In this document: in pieces, positions 23,471-42,400 of the stretch | Numbering within the stretch: the stretch's first letter is position 1 | Layout: each line of letters begins with the position of its first letter | Source of the DNA: Rhodamnia argentea | Taxonomy: Eukaryota; Streptophyta; Magnoliopsida; Myrtales; Myrtaceae | Assembly: GCF_020921035.1 (NCBI RefSeq) | Contig: NC_063151.1 | Span: forward strand, 28,340,934 to 28,404,933 | Length of the DNA stretch: 64,000 nucleotides | Direction: 5' to 3' | The notes under the pieces: model-generated | What the model saw: the letters and a program-made list of their open reading frames with translations, nothing else | Told to the model about the DNA's origin: nothing | Database searches by the model: none | Made by a program: the position numbers and the translations under genes

Positions 23471-24374
23471 GTTCCGTTTGTTTAAAAAAAAAATGTTGTG
23501 CATTTGGAATTTTTTTTTTTTCAGAAAATGATAATATTTTTTGATATTTGTTTAAAAGGAGTGGAAATTTTATTTTTCCGTTGGGGTAAGAAAAATCAAA
23601 TTTTACCATACATGTCTTTTAATAGTTTTTAAATTTATTTTTTTAAAAGTTTATTTTTGTCATTATTTTCTTTTATCCTTTTTTTATTTTATGTTTTGTC
23701 TTTTTCCTTTCTTCTTCGGCTAGCAATTGGCCACGGCAACTAGCCGCCAAGCCTCGTCATCGGCCGTCGAGCTTGAGCTTGCCAGATTTTGACAAACGAG
23801 CTTTGCTGGCCTCATTGTTACTGTGACGGTGGGCGGATTCGTCCTTGGCTGTGTGGTTGCCATCCTTAAACATCTTCCTTGACTAAATGTAAGGGGGAAC
23901 GCCAAAGCGAAGTGAAATCGAACAAAACAAGGATCGTGAAGCAAACCTGCGAAGAGCAAATAGAGGTTGTTGGCCACAGGTGAGCTTGCGCCCTCGCTAG
24001 TGACCAATCATTGGAGGTGTCAAGAACGGCGATTGACAGAGGAAGGAAAAAAAAAGAAAAATTAAAAACTGAAAAAAACAACAATTAAAAAATAAAAAAG
24101 TAAAAGAAACTCGAAAATAAGAAGAAATAAAAGAAAAGAAAAATAAAAAAAATGATTAAAAGAAAATGAATGTGGAGGAGTGGAGAGAGGAAAGATAGGA
24201 AAAATGTTTTTATCTTTTCAAAAAGAGGAAAATATTTTCTCCATTTTTAAAGGTATTTTTTTCATGGGTGGAAAATGTTTTCTTTGTGTAGCTGAGTTTC
24301 CGCAAACCAAACATCGAAAATTCCTGAAAATAATTTTTTAAAAGTTATTTTTTGCGAAACAAACGAAATTTAAG
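23471..24374. mobile_element. MITE-like element with GC-rich core, CGTTTGTTT ends
   Basis: The left end TTCCGTTTGTTT and the complement of the right end AAACAAACGAAATTT form an inverted repeat, with TAAGG-like sequence outside both. Inner arms are T-rich and A-rich; the core (about 23715-24030) is GC-richer with GGCCACGG and CTAGCC words. No open frame with a recognisable product. Its ends resemble those at 8825-9063 and 31719-32672. Confidence 0.5.
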
Positions 24375-25014
24375 GTTGCTTTTGGATAGCTTTGGCAATG
24401 AATTTGGCAACTTGTCCTTCACTCCACTTCCTTTTTAAAGGGGTTGTCAAAGGTTTTACCAAGCGATCTCTCGGGCATGAGGCATATCGGTTGCCCAAAA
24501 GGTTAAAAGTTTAGAATTTCACGTGCTGGTGCTTACTGCTTTAGATGGACATCGCTCGCAAATTGTCTTGTTTTATGGATAATCTTTGCGTTTGTTCGAT
24601 GTTTACCTACGCCCTTACAAATGGCATGGGTTATCATGGCTGTTGAAATTTCTTGTCCGATAAAGTTGCTTGAATTTCTTAAGCTCCTTTGATCTCTTTT
24701 CACCTCCATATGTAGTGCGGAAAGATCCAGGGGTCCAGTGCATCAGATCAGACGCTGTGCACTCTGCGTGCATTTGAGCGGTGTGCTGCCTTCTCCAGCA
24801 TCACATTGCTCTCGATGGTTAATGCGTCCCCTCCAGATTTAAGCTTTTCGAACCATTCAACTGATGATCCTAGAAAAAGCTCGATTGTGTCCGAAAATTT
24901 TGAAGGTTTGCATTGGAATTACGATTGAGAGAGTTGACATTTGGTCCTGCGAGGTAACAAGATCCTCCTAGCATATATGGACGTGGTCGAGAGATTGGTT
25001 TGGCAATCCTCATC
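24375..25014. other. Intergenic, nothing recognised
   Basis: No coding region, RNA gene or clear repeat boundary is seen in this stretch between two foldback elements. Confidence 0.4.
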
Positions 25015-25820
25015 ATTTTATGAAAAAATTCTAAATAAGAGCATGAAGTGCCCTCATTTTTTCAAATGAAAATCTATAGTAGACCTTGTTTCAAAGAATG
25101 GTCTAAAATGCTCCATTTGTTTCAAAGAAATGCCTAATCAAGGACATTTTCGTTATTTATTATTATATTTTTCTTTTTTCTTTTCTGTTTTCTCATTTCC
25201 TTTTTCCTCTTTTTTTTTTTTTTTGCCCTTCTCGAGTGGCTAATCTCAAGCAATAGCTGGTCACCAACAAGGGCCGAGGGGGCTAGGCGAGACAAGGGCC
25301 GCCCTCGCTAGCCTTGCTCGACCCTCGCCTAGGCAAGGCGAGGACTATGAGCTAAAATCGCTGCTCCTTGATTCGTAGTTTCGAATCTCGGTTGGATCTT
25401 CATAGTTTTGGTCGTACCTCCCCGTTTGATCTCTAAGGCCTACTATTGAGAAGTTCAGTGTGAGCATGAAGCGAAATTTCAGATTTGGAAACACACATGC
25501 ACAAGATTGGCAATCATCAAAGTTAAAAAAAAAAATCATCGAATGCTAAAGTATAGGATTGTTATGTAAGTTGACCCTCACTGGCCTCGCGTAGGCGAGG
25601 AGGGGGAAAAAAGAAAGATAAAAAAGGAAAGAAAGAAAGAGAAAAGAAAAAAAATGATAAATAAAAATAAAAAAAATCAAATGACGAAAATGTCCTTAGT
25701 CGGGCTTTTCTTTGAAATAAGTAAGGCATTTCAAGTTATTTTTTGAAACAAACTCCACTTTAGACCCTTAATTGAAAAAATGATGACACTTTAAATCATT
25801 ATTTAAAAAAAATTTACCCT
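25015..25820. mobile_element. Foldback element A with GC-rich core
   Basis: Left arm words (GAAGTGCCCTCATTTTTTCAAAT, TTTGTTTCAAAGAAATGCCTAATCAAGGACATTTTCGT) return inverted in the right arm (ACGAAAATGTCCTTAGTCGGGC, TTGAAATAAGTAAGGCATT, GAAAAAATGATGACACTTTAA). The core holds CTCGCCTAGGCGAGG-type words. It is non-coding. The same arm vocabulary forms the inner element at about 31838-32595, on the far side of the P1-M1 gene pair. Confidence 0.6.
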
Positions 25821-25969
25821 CATTTTATTTGATTCACTAACTTAATCATGTTCAGCATTAAATACGAAGAATGTGATGCTAGAAAAGGAGAGTGAAAAGT
25901 GGAGCCATTAATTATAATTACTTCGTAAGGTTTGAAGTAGTAAAAGAAAACCAAAAAAGAAAGAATGGC

Positions 25970-26051
25970 CGTGAACGGCAGGATTCGAACCTGCGCGGGC
26001 AGAGCCCACATGATTTCTAGTCATGCCCGATAACCACTCCGGCACGTCCAC
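25970..26051 (-). tRNA. trnS-AGA: tRNA-Ser (anticodon AGA)
   Basis: The minus strand folds into a class II tRNA of 82 nt: acceptor stem GTGGACG paired with CGTTCAC (one G-U), D arm with GTGCCGGAGTGG, anticodon loop CTAGAAA with AGA at 26018-26016, a long variable arm GGGCTCTGCCC, and the T arm with GCAGGTTCGAATCCTGC. The internal A and B box sequences are intact. A T-rich stretch follows the 3' end, as needed for RNA polymerase III termination. It decodes UCU/UCC-type serine codons. It looks functional. Confidence 0.95.
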
Positions 26052-26347
26052 AAGGTTCAATAGGTTCCGCTAAATTATTTATATATATATAATTTCACGT
26101 ATGCATATGATTTTCTTCTAGAGTGCCGTGTCTTTGGGACGACGTCTAGCTCAAAGGCTAAAATAATATTATTGGTTGGTCGGATTGCGGAGCGCATCCA
26201 ATCCATTGATCTTTTCAGTAAAGAAATATTCTAAAGTGTGCATTTGTTGACTTGGGACTCTGCAGGTGTTTGGATCCGTCGGTCATCACTTTCCATGGAA
26301 TTGTCGCCAGAAGAAGACCCTCTTTGTTTCTTTGGCAATACCCGACT

Positions 26348-29538
<3,191 letters not shown>

Positions 29539-29828
29539 CTTTTCAGACACGACATTCATCTTGTTTCGTGTGATTCTATGCTAAGGGCTACACTTGAGAT
29601 TTGTATGTGCAAAAGCAAAAAGATTTGAGCTTTATTGCATAACTGATTTATCAAGAAACGGGAAGTTCAATTAAATTACGGTTGATTGTGATCACCATAA
29701 AAGTAATAGAGCTGGAGCTTTCTCTGTGTTCTGGAGTCTCAAATTTTTTGGCCATTTAGCCTCCTATGTGCCGTCGTGAGCGAGCTGGACGTACAATTGC
29801 AAAAGGGATAACACTGGCTCTGATACCA

Positions 29829-29938
29829 TGTTAGAAAGTCCAACCCAAAAGCTTAAATCGATAGGTGAAGGGAGACTACATGAATATATATAGCATATAG
29901 GACCCATTGTCAAGCAATGTGGGATAATAACTTCAACA
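29829..29938 (-). mobile_element. Short LTR remnant (TRIM-like) with primer-binding site
   Basis: On the minus strand a 110-bp unit runs from TGTTGAAGTT to TTTCTAACA, followed directly by TGGTATCAGAGC, the standard plant primer-binding site for initiator tRNA-Met. The small LTR size points to a terminal-repeat retrotransposon in miniature or a copia relative. No second LTR or coding part is seen, so it is a fossil fragment in the 3' flank of P1. Confidence 0.6.
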
Positions 29939-30284
29939 GTAATGTTGCAACGGAGAGCTCAGTAGCATTGCCAGCAAAGATCTAAACTCACATATATAGG
30001 CTTATGACTTGAGATGCCACAACTTGCAAGAACCTTCAATTAGTCAGCCTTGATAGACAGTACCAACTTATAGTGCAGGAACACTATTTCCCGTTCCTTT
30101 GGAATAGGGGAAACATAAGGATTACAACAGATAAAAGGGCCTTGTTATGTGCTTGTTCTCTCTCTAATGAAATGCTTATTTACATTGGAACTACCAATAA
30201 ATCTCTTCCAATCTGTGAATGTCAACTATTTAATTGTGATCAAAACAACAAAGCATTTTGGTGCATGGAGCCTTTGAATTTTAC

Positions 30285-31705
30285 CTGGCCTCTATTAAAG
30301 TAACTGTCATTGTATTGTTTGAAGAAAGGTCCTACTTGTTTGATGAGTATTCCATATCAGACAGATCTCTTTCATTGAAGAAGCTGGGCTCTTTAGGTGG
30401 AGGCAATGCTATGTCGCTACTCAACAGCAGAACTACTTTTGACATATTAGGCCTGCCGTCGGGACTTTGTTGCACACATGATAGAGCCACATGGATTGAT
30501 CTTAGCACTTCGGATTTCTTGCACGAGTCTGCAATTGATGGACCAATCACTTTCACAATATTTCATCTCCTTGGACAGTCTCCATGCCTGGTGGGGGGAA
30601 AAACAAAACAAATAATCGCAGGCTACATCTGTTTTTCTAAATTTGAATGTATAAACAGTCTGTTTATCCGTGCAGATAGTGCAGAGATACTCTCATACTA
30701 CTGCAGAAGAAAACTAATTCCGTATATTTGGTTCCAAATGGGGCTCATATGGCGACAGTCAAAGTGAAAATCATTCAAAACACATTCAGAGGAACCAACA
30801 ACTGACTGGAATTTTAAAAAATGCTTACCTTCTCTGCTTTACCTCTTCTTCCTCCTTTTCTTTAAGATATTCAAGATCAGGCATGGGCCGATGAGAAGTA
30901 ATCCTGAACATTATACCGGGATAACTATGATCTGAACTCGTCTTCTCCCTTTTGAGTTTCTATTTGCCATGGCATAGTGACAATAAGTCCAGATCAATCA
31001 GCATCAGACATCATACTCAGAACAGCTAAATGATCTACAGTGTTAATAATACATGCATTTATAAAGGATGTCATAAGCACAAAAGGCTCGAGTGATCTAG
31101 TATGATAATCGAATCTTTACATAATTCAGAGGCAGCTAAATATCTTGCCCATCGTCAGCATAATCTCTGATATCTATCAGGTCACCGAACCAAAGTATGC
31201 ATCCAGCGCCACCTCCACCACTATTCATATTCGAATACGCAGTGCTAAGAGCAGTTTTTCGAGCAGACCTTCTCGCTCTCTTCGAGATTCATCACCTTGT
31301 TATATCATGAATGCTGTGTGTCTGGCAGTTTCAGGCCAGAGTATTTTAGAAAAAAAAAAACCTTCTCCTTGCCGGCAATCCAGTGACATCTTCCTCACGC
31401 ACCCTTCCGACCAGTCCGACATTTGCCCATTCAAGCATCCACAGGCTGTTGGTTGCAACTTCCATAGGCACCTCACACTGAAAGCCTATCAAAATTATCC
31501 ATCTGAGCCGTCAAATACAGGTTCCACCCTTGAGTGCGGTCGATCCACGCGAACGTTGGAGGACGCCATCCTAGTTCAAAACCATCATTGCGTCGGCCGA
31601 GCTATCCGTAAGATCATAGCTGAAATAGACCTCCTCCTCAATGAATATGAACTCCAAGGTGTCAACTGGGTTCGGTTTGAGATTCGGCATCCAAATAAGA
31701 ATATT
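30285..31705 (-). pseudogene. G-type lectin receptor kinase pseudogene, copy M1
   Basis: A gutted relative of M3 (49091-52606). Present are the second half of the S-domain exon with the PAN region (about 31140-31705), the membrane-helix exon (about 30830-30990, with a stop inside) and the last kinase exon (about 30285-30590, [20 protein letters not shown]). The four exons that carry the glycine loop, catalytic loop and activation segment are missing in one deletion near 30610-30640. The last exon also has an early stop after SSNK. The 5' end stops abruptly where the repeat at 31719 begins. It lies tail to tail with P1. Confidence 0.88.
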
Positions 31706-31718
31706 GACGAAGGCTACT

Positions 31719-32672
31719 AAAGGCGCATTTGTTTCGCGAAAATAAATGTCATCGAATATATTTTTCTTGAAAGAATCACTTGTATGGCTTTTAGAATTTC
31801 ATCCACGAAAATGTTTAGAGATAAATGAGAAAATACTAAAAAAGGGCTTCAAGTGCTCTCATTTTCTCAAATAAGAGCATGAAGTGGATTTTGTTTCAAA
31901 TAAGAGCACGAAATATCATTATTGTCTCAAAAAAGGCCTGAAGTGGCTATGACTATTTCAAATAAGGGCTTAACTTTGCCATCCGGTTGGCCAGCCAAAT
32001 TTTCCAGCCTATTAAAAGCATTTTTGTAAAAATATAAATTTAATATAATTTTTTGTTAAATTAAATTTAAAAAAACAGAAAGTTAAAATAAAAAAAAAAA
32101 GAACAAAGGTAGGAGGACCTTGGCCGGACACGGGCGAGGGCCGGCGACCCTCGCCCGGATCCGGGAGGGAGTTGCGGCCCTCTCCTAGCTCCAGCAAGAG
32201 CTAGCGGGCCCTCTCCTACCGGTCGCCGGACCTCACCGAGGCACTGATGACCGCAACGGCCACAACTGCCACCCCACCAGCCGTGGGTGGCTACCACAGG
32301 TGGGAGGTCACTCCCCCCCGCTTGTATTCTTTTTTTTTTTTCCTTCCGTTTTTGTTCTTTTTCCAAAATATCTTAAAAGCAGAAAATGGGAAAAATAAAA
32401 TAAAATGGTAAAATACTAAAATTCCCCTATCTAGAGTAACTTAGGCCATTTTTTAAGGCTAATATAGTCACTTTAGGCTCTTATTTGAAACAATGTGCAC
32501 TTCAGGCTCTTCTTTGAGATAATGATGGTACTTTAGGCCCTTACCACTTCAGTCCTTTATTTGAGAAAATAATAGCATTTAGGGCCTTTTTTTGAAATTT
32601 TCTTGAGATAAATTATGGCTGCAATGAAATATTTTTAGATCAATTATTTTTTGTAAAATAAATGGAGCCTAA
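31719..32672. mobile_element. Nested MITE/foldback element B with GC-rich core
   Basis: The outer ends AAAGGCGCATTTGTTTCGCG and the complement of TTGTAAAATAAATGGAGCCTA form an imperfect inverted repeat of the CGTTTGTTT-end family. Inside, about 31838-32595, sits a second inverted structure whose arm words (AAGTGCTCTCATTTTCTCAAATAAG and the mirror ACTTTAGGCCCTTA, TTATTTGAGAAAATAATAGC) match foldback element A at 25015-25820. The core at about 32110-32320 is very GC-rich with repeated CGAGGGCCGGCGACCCTCG-like words. Non-coding. Confidence 0.55.
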
Positions 32673-32961
32673 AATGATATTCGTAAGAAGTAAACCGTGT
32701 CGTGCTGAAGAAAAGTCATCGGGTGCCGAAACTTGGGACTTGGAAGTCTTTGGACGTCTCTCGCTGAATAGTATTCGTAGGACCAGGAGAAAAGTCATAG
32801 GGTGCCAATACTTGGATTTGCAAGTCCCTCAGTCATCACTTTCCATGAAGTTGTCCGTAGAAGAGGAAGTTATCTTTGTTTCTTTGGCAATCCCCCAACC
32901 ATTATCAGCCTGAACTGCATGCAGTTCAATGGATTCACCATGCAACATGAATTTGTGGACC

Positions 32962-36094
<3,133 letters not shown>

Positions 36095-36446
36095 CTTTTC
36101 AGACATGAGATTCATCTTGTTTCATGTGATTCTACGCCTAAGGGCTACGTTTGTGATTTGTAAGTGCAAAAGAAAAATGATTTGAGCTTTATTGTATAAT
36201 TGAATTATGGTGGAATTTGTCTTCATCAAGAAACAGGAAGTTCAATACGAGCTCAGTTAAGTTACGGTTGATTATGATCGTTATTAAAATAATAGAGCTG
36301 GAGCTTTCTATTGTCATGTGGCACTTTCAAGATTTTTTGTGTTCTTCGAATCTCAATTCTTAGCCATTTAGCCTCTCTGTGTTGTTGTAATGTCGCAACG
36401 GAGAGCTAAGTTGTTATTCTTCACAACTGCTCAAAGGGCCTTGTTA

Positions 36447-36454
<8 letters not shown>

Positions 36455-36486
<32 letters not shown>
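36455..36486. repeat. (TC)n microsatellite
   Basis: About 16 TC units between P2 and M2. The matching place in the P1-M1 and P3-M3 pairs (TTCTCTCTCTAATGAAATGC) has only four units, so the repeat expanded after duplication. Confidence 0.9.
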
Positions 36487-36492
<6 letters not shown>

Positions 36493-36628
36493 AAATCCTT
36501 ATATACATTGAAACTGCAAAAAAATCTTCCAATCTGTGAATGTCAACTATTTGATTGCAAGATTTCTGGTAGTATAACTGTGATTCAAACAACTCAGCAT
36601 TTGGATGAATGGAGCATTTGAATTTTAT

Positions 36629-39440
36629 CGGTCCTCTAGTAAAGTGACTGTCATTGTATAGTTTGAAGAAAGGTCCTGCTTGTTTGGTGAGTATTCTATG
36701 TCAGACATATCTCTTTCATTGAAGAAGCCGGGCTCTTTAGGCGGAGGCAATGCTATGTCGCTACTCAAACAGCAGAACTACTGTTGACATATTAGGCCTG
36801 TCGTCGGGACTTTGTTGCACGCATAATAGAGCCACATGGATTGATCTTAGCACTTCGGATTCGTTGCACGAGGCCGCAATTGATGGATCAATCAGTTCAC
36901 AAGATTTCAACTCCTTGGACAGTCTCCATGCCCGGTGGGGGAAAACAATAAAACTACATAATTGCACGCTGCAAAAATGACAGAATTTGTATAACAGAAG
37001 GTTGCGTGGATAATGAATGCATACATGGCCAAGTAGGTTAAGCTTGTGATCAGGATGGCTGAATTTCCTGTTTCTCCTCCCACTAACAATCTCTAGCACC
37101 AACACACCAAAGCTGAACACATCGGATTTTACCGAGAACAGGCCATCAATTGCATACTCTGGAGACATGTAACCACTGCACCATGCATTTCGAGTTACTC
37201 CACGATTTTTTTGTATGTTTTAAGTTGAAAGAAAAGAAATTTATGAGCGCAAGTGCTTACTATGTCCTGACAACTCGGTTAGTATTTCCTTCACTTTCAT
37301 CTCCTCCAAAACTTCTAGCCATGCTGAAATCTGAGATCTTTGGGTTCATCTCGTGATCTTGTAGGATGTTGCTAGCTTTCAAATCTCTATGGATAATCTG
37401 AGATATAATAGTCCCCAGGCAATGCCATTTATGATCTGAAAGCGCTTCTGCCAATCCAGTAATGTTCTTCGGTTTTGATCTGCACATGTTTTCTCATGCA
37501 AGTCAGTCAGTTGTGGTGCCGCTGGAAATTGTGCACGTCTAGTTTGACGTGAACCTGTATCTAGACTGGAATCTAGAAGCTCAATTTGGTGAGGGACATG
37601 TCAGAGGTTTATAACTACCTAGGCTGTCTGACAATACATTGGCCTCATTGAGTTGAGTTTCTATAGGTTTTAAGGAGCCTACCAAATGTGAAGGAGTCCA
37701 GGCATTTGTTCGACATGTACTCATAAATCAGCATCCTTAAATGTGAAGGAGTCCAGGCTTTTGTTCGACGTGTACTCATAAATCAGCATCCTTTCTTCTT
37801 CTTGAATGCAACACCGTAAAAGCTTTACCAGATTCCGGTGCTGAAGTTTGAATATGCCTAGTACTTCACTCTTGAACTCATTGAGTCCTTGTCGAGAACT
37901 TTTCGAAAGCCTTTTCACAGCTATTTCTTTTCCATCTTCCAATAGACCCTGCAATATTTTGGCAAAAGTTTGCACGTTGATCTAACTTAGCAATTCAGTT
38001 TTCTTAACCAGATAAAAAGCATCAACATATGCTAGGTAGTGTTTTGGTATTAAACATGTTAATACCGTGTAGACTGGTCCAAAGCCTCCCTATCCCAGCT
38101 TATTGTCAATAGAGAAATGGCTTGTGGCAGTAATTATTGTACTGAAATCACACAACGTTAGTTCCAAACCTGTGTTCTCATTTACATTAGTTCTGTCTTT
38201 CTCCGGATTCGGTGTGCCAATTCCTGCAGAGGAGAAAAATCAATTCCTATAGCAATTTCAGAGTTCTTAATAACAGCTATTGGGACATGAGAATAAGAAT
38301 ACAGAATGGTTTTTATTCTTGCATTCCCTAAATAACAAGAATTCAATTGATACTATGGATAAATATTTCCGCTTCAAGTCTTTCTTGAGCCAAAAGAGTT
38401 CTAGGAAAATGTATAAGACAGTTATTCATGCAGATAGTGCAGAGATACTCTCACACCACTGCAAAAGAAAACTAATTCCGTCTATTTGGTTCCAAGTGGT
38501 GTTCATATGGAAAAATCATTCAAAACACATGCACAGGAGCTAAAAACTTAATGGAATTTTCAAAAATGCTTAGCTTCTCTGCTTTTCCCCTTCTTCCCCC
38601 TTTTAAGATATTCAAGATGAGGCATAGGCCGATGATAAGTAACCCTGAACATCTCTTCTCCCTTTTCGGCTTCTGTATGCCATGGCATAGTGACCATAAG
38701 TCCAGATCAATCAGCATCAGATATCATACTCAGAAATGGATTAGCAGCTAAATGATCTACAATGTTAATACATGCATTTGCGAAGGATAATTATCATAAA
38801 CACTAGAGGCTCGAGTCTTCTAGTATGATAGTTAAATCCTTGCCTAATTTAGAGGTAGACAGCATAGTTTAATATTTATTTATTTCAACACTCCCTCTCA
38901 GGCTTAGTAAGCTTAGTCTGGTTTTTTGCATGGTACTAAGCGTGAACATATTTATTGGGGAGGCAAATAGGGGCTTGGTTATTTTGCCTAGTACTAAGGC
39001 AGCAAATAGGGATTTGGAAAGATTTGAACTCAAGACATCCCGCTTTGATACTATGAAAGATTTGATGGGACCATAGTCAACTGCTCTAAAAGCTTAAGCT
39101 GTTAGAAGAATGCGTGGTTTAATATTTATTTATTTCAACATTAGCATAATCTCCGCAGGTCACCGAACCAAAGTACGCATTTGGCATCACCTCCCCTAAT
39201 ATCCATATTCGAATACATAGTGCAAGAGCAGTTTTTCAAGTAGACCTTCTCGCACTCTTCAAGATTCATCATGTTGTTATACCATGAATGCTGTGTGTCT
39301 GGTAGTTTCAAGCCATAGTATTTTAAATGAACCCTTCTCCTAGCTGGCAATCCAGCGGCATCTTCCTCATGCACACATCTAACCGGTCCGGCATTGCCCA
39401 ATACTGAGGATATTTGGGCACAAACCCTTTCAAGCATCTA
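36629..39440 (-). pseudogene. G-type lectin receptor kinase pseudogene, copy M2
   Basis: Relative of M3. Recognisable are the PAN end of exon 1 (about 39141-39440), the membrane-helix exon (about 38570-38720, worn), the glycine-loop exon (about 38066-38226), the lysine exon (about 37690-37950), the catalytic-loop exon (about 37260-37480), the SPE exon (about 37030-37180) and the last exon (about 36629-36935). Damage: the lysine exon carries a tandem duplication of about 54 bp (37690-37795), the catalytic-loop exon lacks about 19 bp after HRDLK, the last exon has an extra A near 36768, and exon 1 carries a TRIM insertion at its end. The first two thirds of exon 1 are gone where the LTR block at 39459 begins. 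Clearly dead. Confidence 0.9.
38867..39142 (-). mobile_element. TRIM (miniature LTR retrotransposon) inside M2
   Basis: A direct repeat of 24 bp (TGTTGAAATAAATAAATATT on the minus strand) marks both ends; next to the longer terminal copy is a degraded initiator-Met primer-binding site, and GAGAGGGAGTG before the other end fits a polypurine tract. AGCATA occurs just outside both ends (38861-38866 and 39143-39148) as a target duplication. M1 and M3 lack the insertion, so it entered M2 after the copies split. Non-coding fossil. Confidence 0.65.
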
Positions 39441-39458
39441 TAGGTTGGGGATTGCAGT

Positions 39459-42400
39459 TGTCATGCCCCAATCCTCGAGCACGTGGCATCCCACCAACTC
39501 GTCCTCTCTAGTCGTAAAGGATAGTGTCTCCGGCACGCTACCGACCTTTAAGATCAACTACGCATGCGGAAACATATAACATTCCCGGACAATATCAAAT
39601 CATAGGGATAGAAAAGCATGAAAATATGTTAATGCAAAAACATCATTTGATTGACAGACTTGTCTTATCCAATGAGGACAATACACTATTTAGCTCTATG
39701 CTTCGGAGCGGGTAGGGTTAACTCGTATCTACTCTAGGTAAGGGGCTACGTCAACATAGCCTTCAGCATCAATTCTAACAAAACCCTAAACTCCATCATT
39801 TCGGACTTGAAAAAGGTTAACCATGACGGGGTAAGAAATAAATCTTAATGAGTCAACGCCTAAGCCCAGCTAGGGCATTGATTTGTCCGTAACGTCCTAT
39901 CACTCAATCATATCTCACAATACGGATATCTCAATGTTGACACCTAAATTTTGATTTTTAGAAAATCATTCATTTAAGTATAAAATGAGAATTATCATAG
40001 TTCTCACGAAAATTAATTTCTCATCGTATATTTACTTTTTTATCATGCATGTCACTACATTCAAGCTAGAGGCAATGCAATTGAGCTCAATTTGAAGGAC
40101 TGGACTAGGCTTAGTTTGGATTTTTCGATCCAAGAAGGAGTGTGTGCCGAAAATTAACAAGGCTATTGGAATAATTTTGAGCTTAAATCAGCCCATTTAT
40201 TGTTTAATTTGGGAAAATCCTTTTAATTAAAACTATCCATTAATTGAAAAAAAAAAAAGGGGCTTCATGGATGAATATTTTATCTCCGGATCAAATTGCG
40301 ATTAGCACAAGTTGAGGGACAATTTTGCAAATAATGAAAATGACACGTAAACCCTAGCTCACCATTATAAATACACACGTAGGGTTTGCATTGAGGGGGG
40401 GCCACAGAATTGAGAATATACGGCCACAAGAGAGAGAAGCCATGGATTAGTAAAAATAAAGTGAGGAGATAGGGAGGTGTTGTCTTTTGGCGTGAGTTTC
40501 TTTGCCCATGAATAGTGTTGTCTATGTCTTCATGCTCGAAGCATTTCCATGGACCGTTTTGCTCCTTGATCCAAGGTGTCGTTGTTGGTGCGGACTCGGT
40601 GACGACGAGATGGCCAATCTGTGATCCTTAACAAGAAGTTGCTGCTTCGTCCACATCAGCTACACTCTAGACCAGAATCGATCTGTGGCCGAGTTCCAAT
40701 GGTATTTTCAGTCTTTGGTTCAATATAAACCTGTCTTCGGCCGAGAGTTTACTCATCTTGCAGGTTCAATAACTGTTCCAAACAATTCTTCAAGCAAGTC
40801 TCGGCTGAACATCCTCCAAGAGCCACAAGACACCACAGCCGGCGAGTCGGACCATAAGCCTGTCCTTGTTCGTACTGTCCCTCGCCATCATCGTTCGCCA
40901 CTATTTAGTTGTGCCAAACACCACCAACAACGTCAGCGTCAACGACATCCAAACTTCACGATCGTTATCTGCTATTTTTTGTTCGGTATCAAATCTAGAA
41001 GTTCATGCCACCACATCAGCATGGTGACAATTCTTCAATCAAGTCCAAGCGGTGCCTTTCCTTCCTTGAAGTCCACGGTCAAAGAAGGCAACTAGAATTT
41101 GGCCTCATTAAGTTTACATCCTGTATCTATTTTCTTTGTTTTATCTTGGTCTGACAATGCTATTATGGGTTCTGTGACTTCATATAAGTCAAGCAAAGTT
41201 AGAACAATACACTAGGGAGACTGTGCAGATTTATGGAGAATTCCACTCAAGCATGCCTACACCAGACAAAAGACAAAATTGTCAGCAAAGTCAACATGTA
41301 CGTGGGTCTTTGATGTTGCACCAGATCATTGCTTGATCGACGTCCAGTTATTTTGGTTCTGGAGATACAAACTTGGCGAATGTCGTCGAATTGTTTGGCA
41401 TGCCATTGTGAACACCACTGCCGAGCCGAGCACTGCCCATCGCCGTTCAACTCCAAGCTGATTGTTTGAGATCCCGAGCACTACCGAAGCCGTGAGCTTC
41501 CTCCCGTCGAGCCGCAATCTGTACGTCTTGTCCGAGATTCAAATTTGGCAATCCGATTGGCCTCCTTTTCGATTTGGGTGTTCAATCTTTGAACAAAGTT
41601 CAATTAGGAAATCGCAATCGCAAGATAAGGTAAAATTCTATCCCTTGAATGTTAAGATTATCTTGTTTTCCTAATTTGATTTATTTGAATTATTCGAGCA
41701 TATCTACAAGAAAGACTGTTGCTTAATCATGCATGTTTGAAGTTTGAATAAATCTTGAGATGTCATGCTTATCTTTTGAATTCTGGCATATCTTGTGGTA
41801 GTTTTATTTTGAGAAATCTTGATCTTGATCATATTCGATAAGATATTTGCATTTTCTCAAAATTTAAGTATATCTTCGATCAAACTTAAGGTTTTCGAAA
41901 TATCGAGCATATCTTTTTGAATTGGGATAATTATCAAGATATTCATTGAAAATCTTAAGATAACTTTCCTAAAAGATGTTGATATCCTTTGTGGATAGGA
42001 GCTTATCTCCTTGAAAATTCTAGAATCCTCTAAGGATTTTCGAAAATTTAATAAATATTTGCACATCTTTAAACAAAACTCGCCTATAATGTATGCTCCT
42101 CGTGCCTAGTCCAGTCGGAAAATTAAATCACACGCCACGCCCATGATCTTATGGGATGGGATGGTGATTTAAATATAGAAATTGTCTTGGAAGGGACGTT
42201 GTATTTCTATATATTTATCCACATCCGGCTCAATTTTCAAGATGTAGCGGATAAAATCTCGCCGCCCAATCTTCGAAATGAGAAGATTTATCGGAAAATT
42301 GGATTTAAAGGTATATTATGGGCATTGTTGTTTAATTTTGTTCAAATTCGCTTCAATTCAAAATTTGAAAAGAAAAAAAAGGGAAAATTCGAAAATAAAA

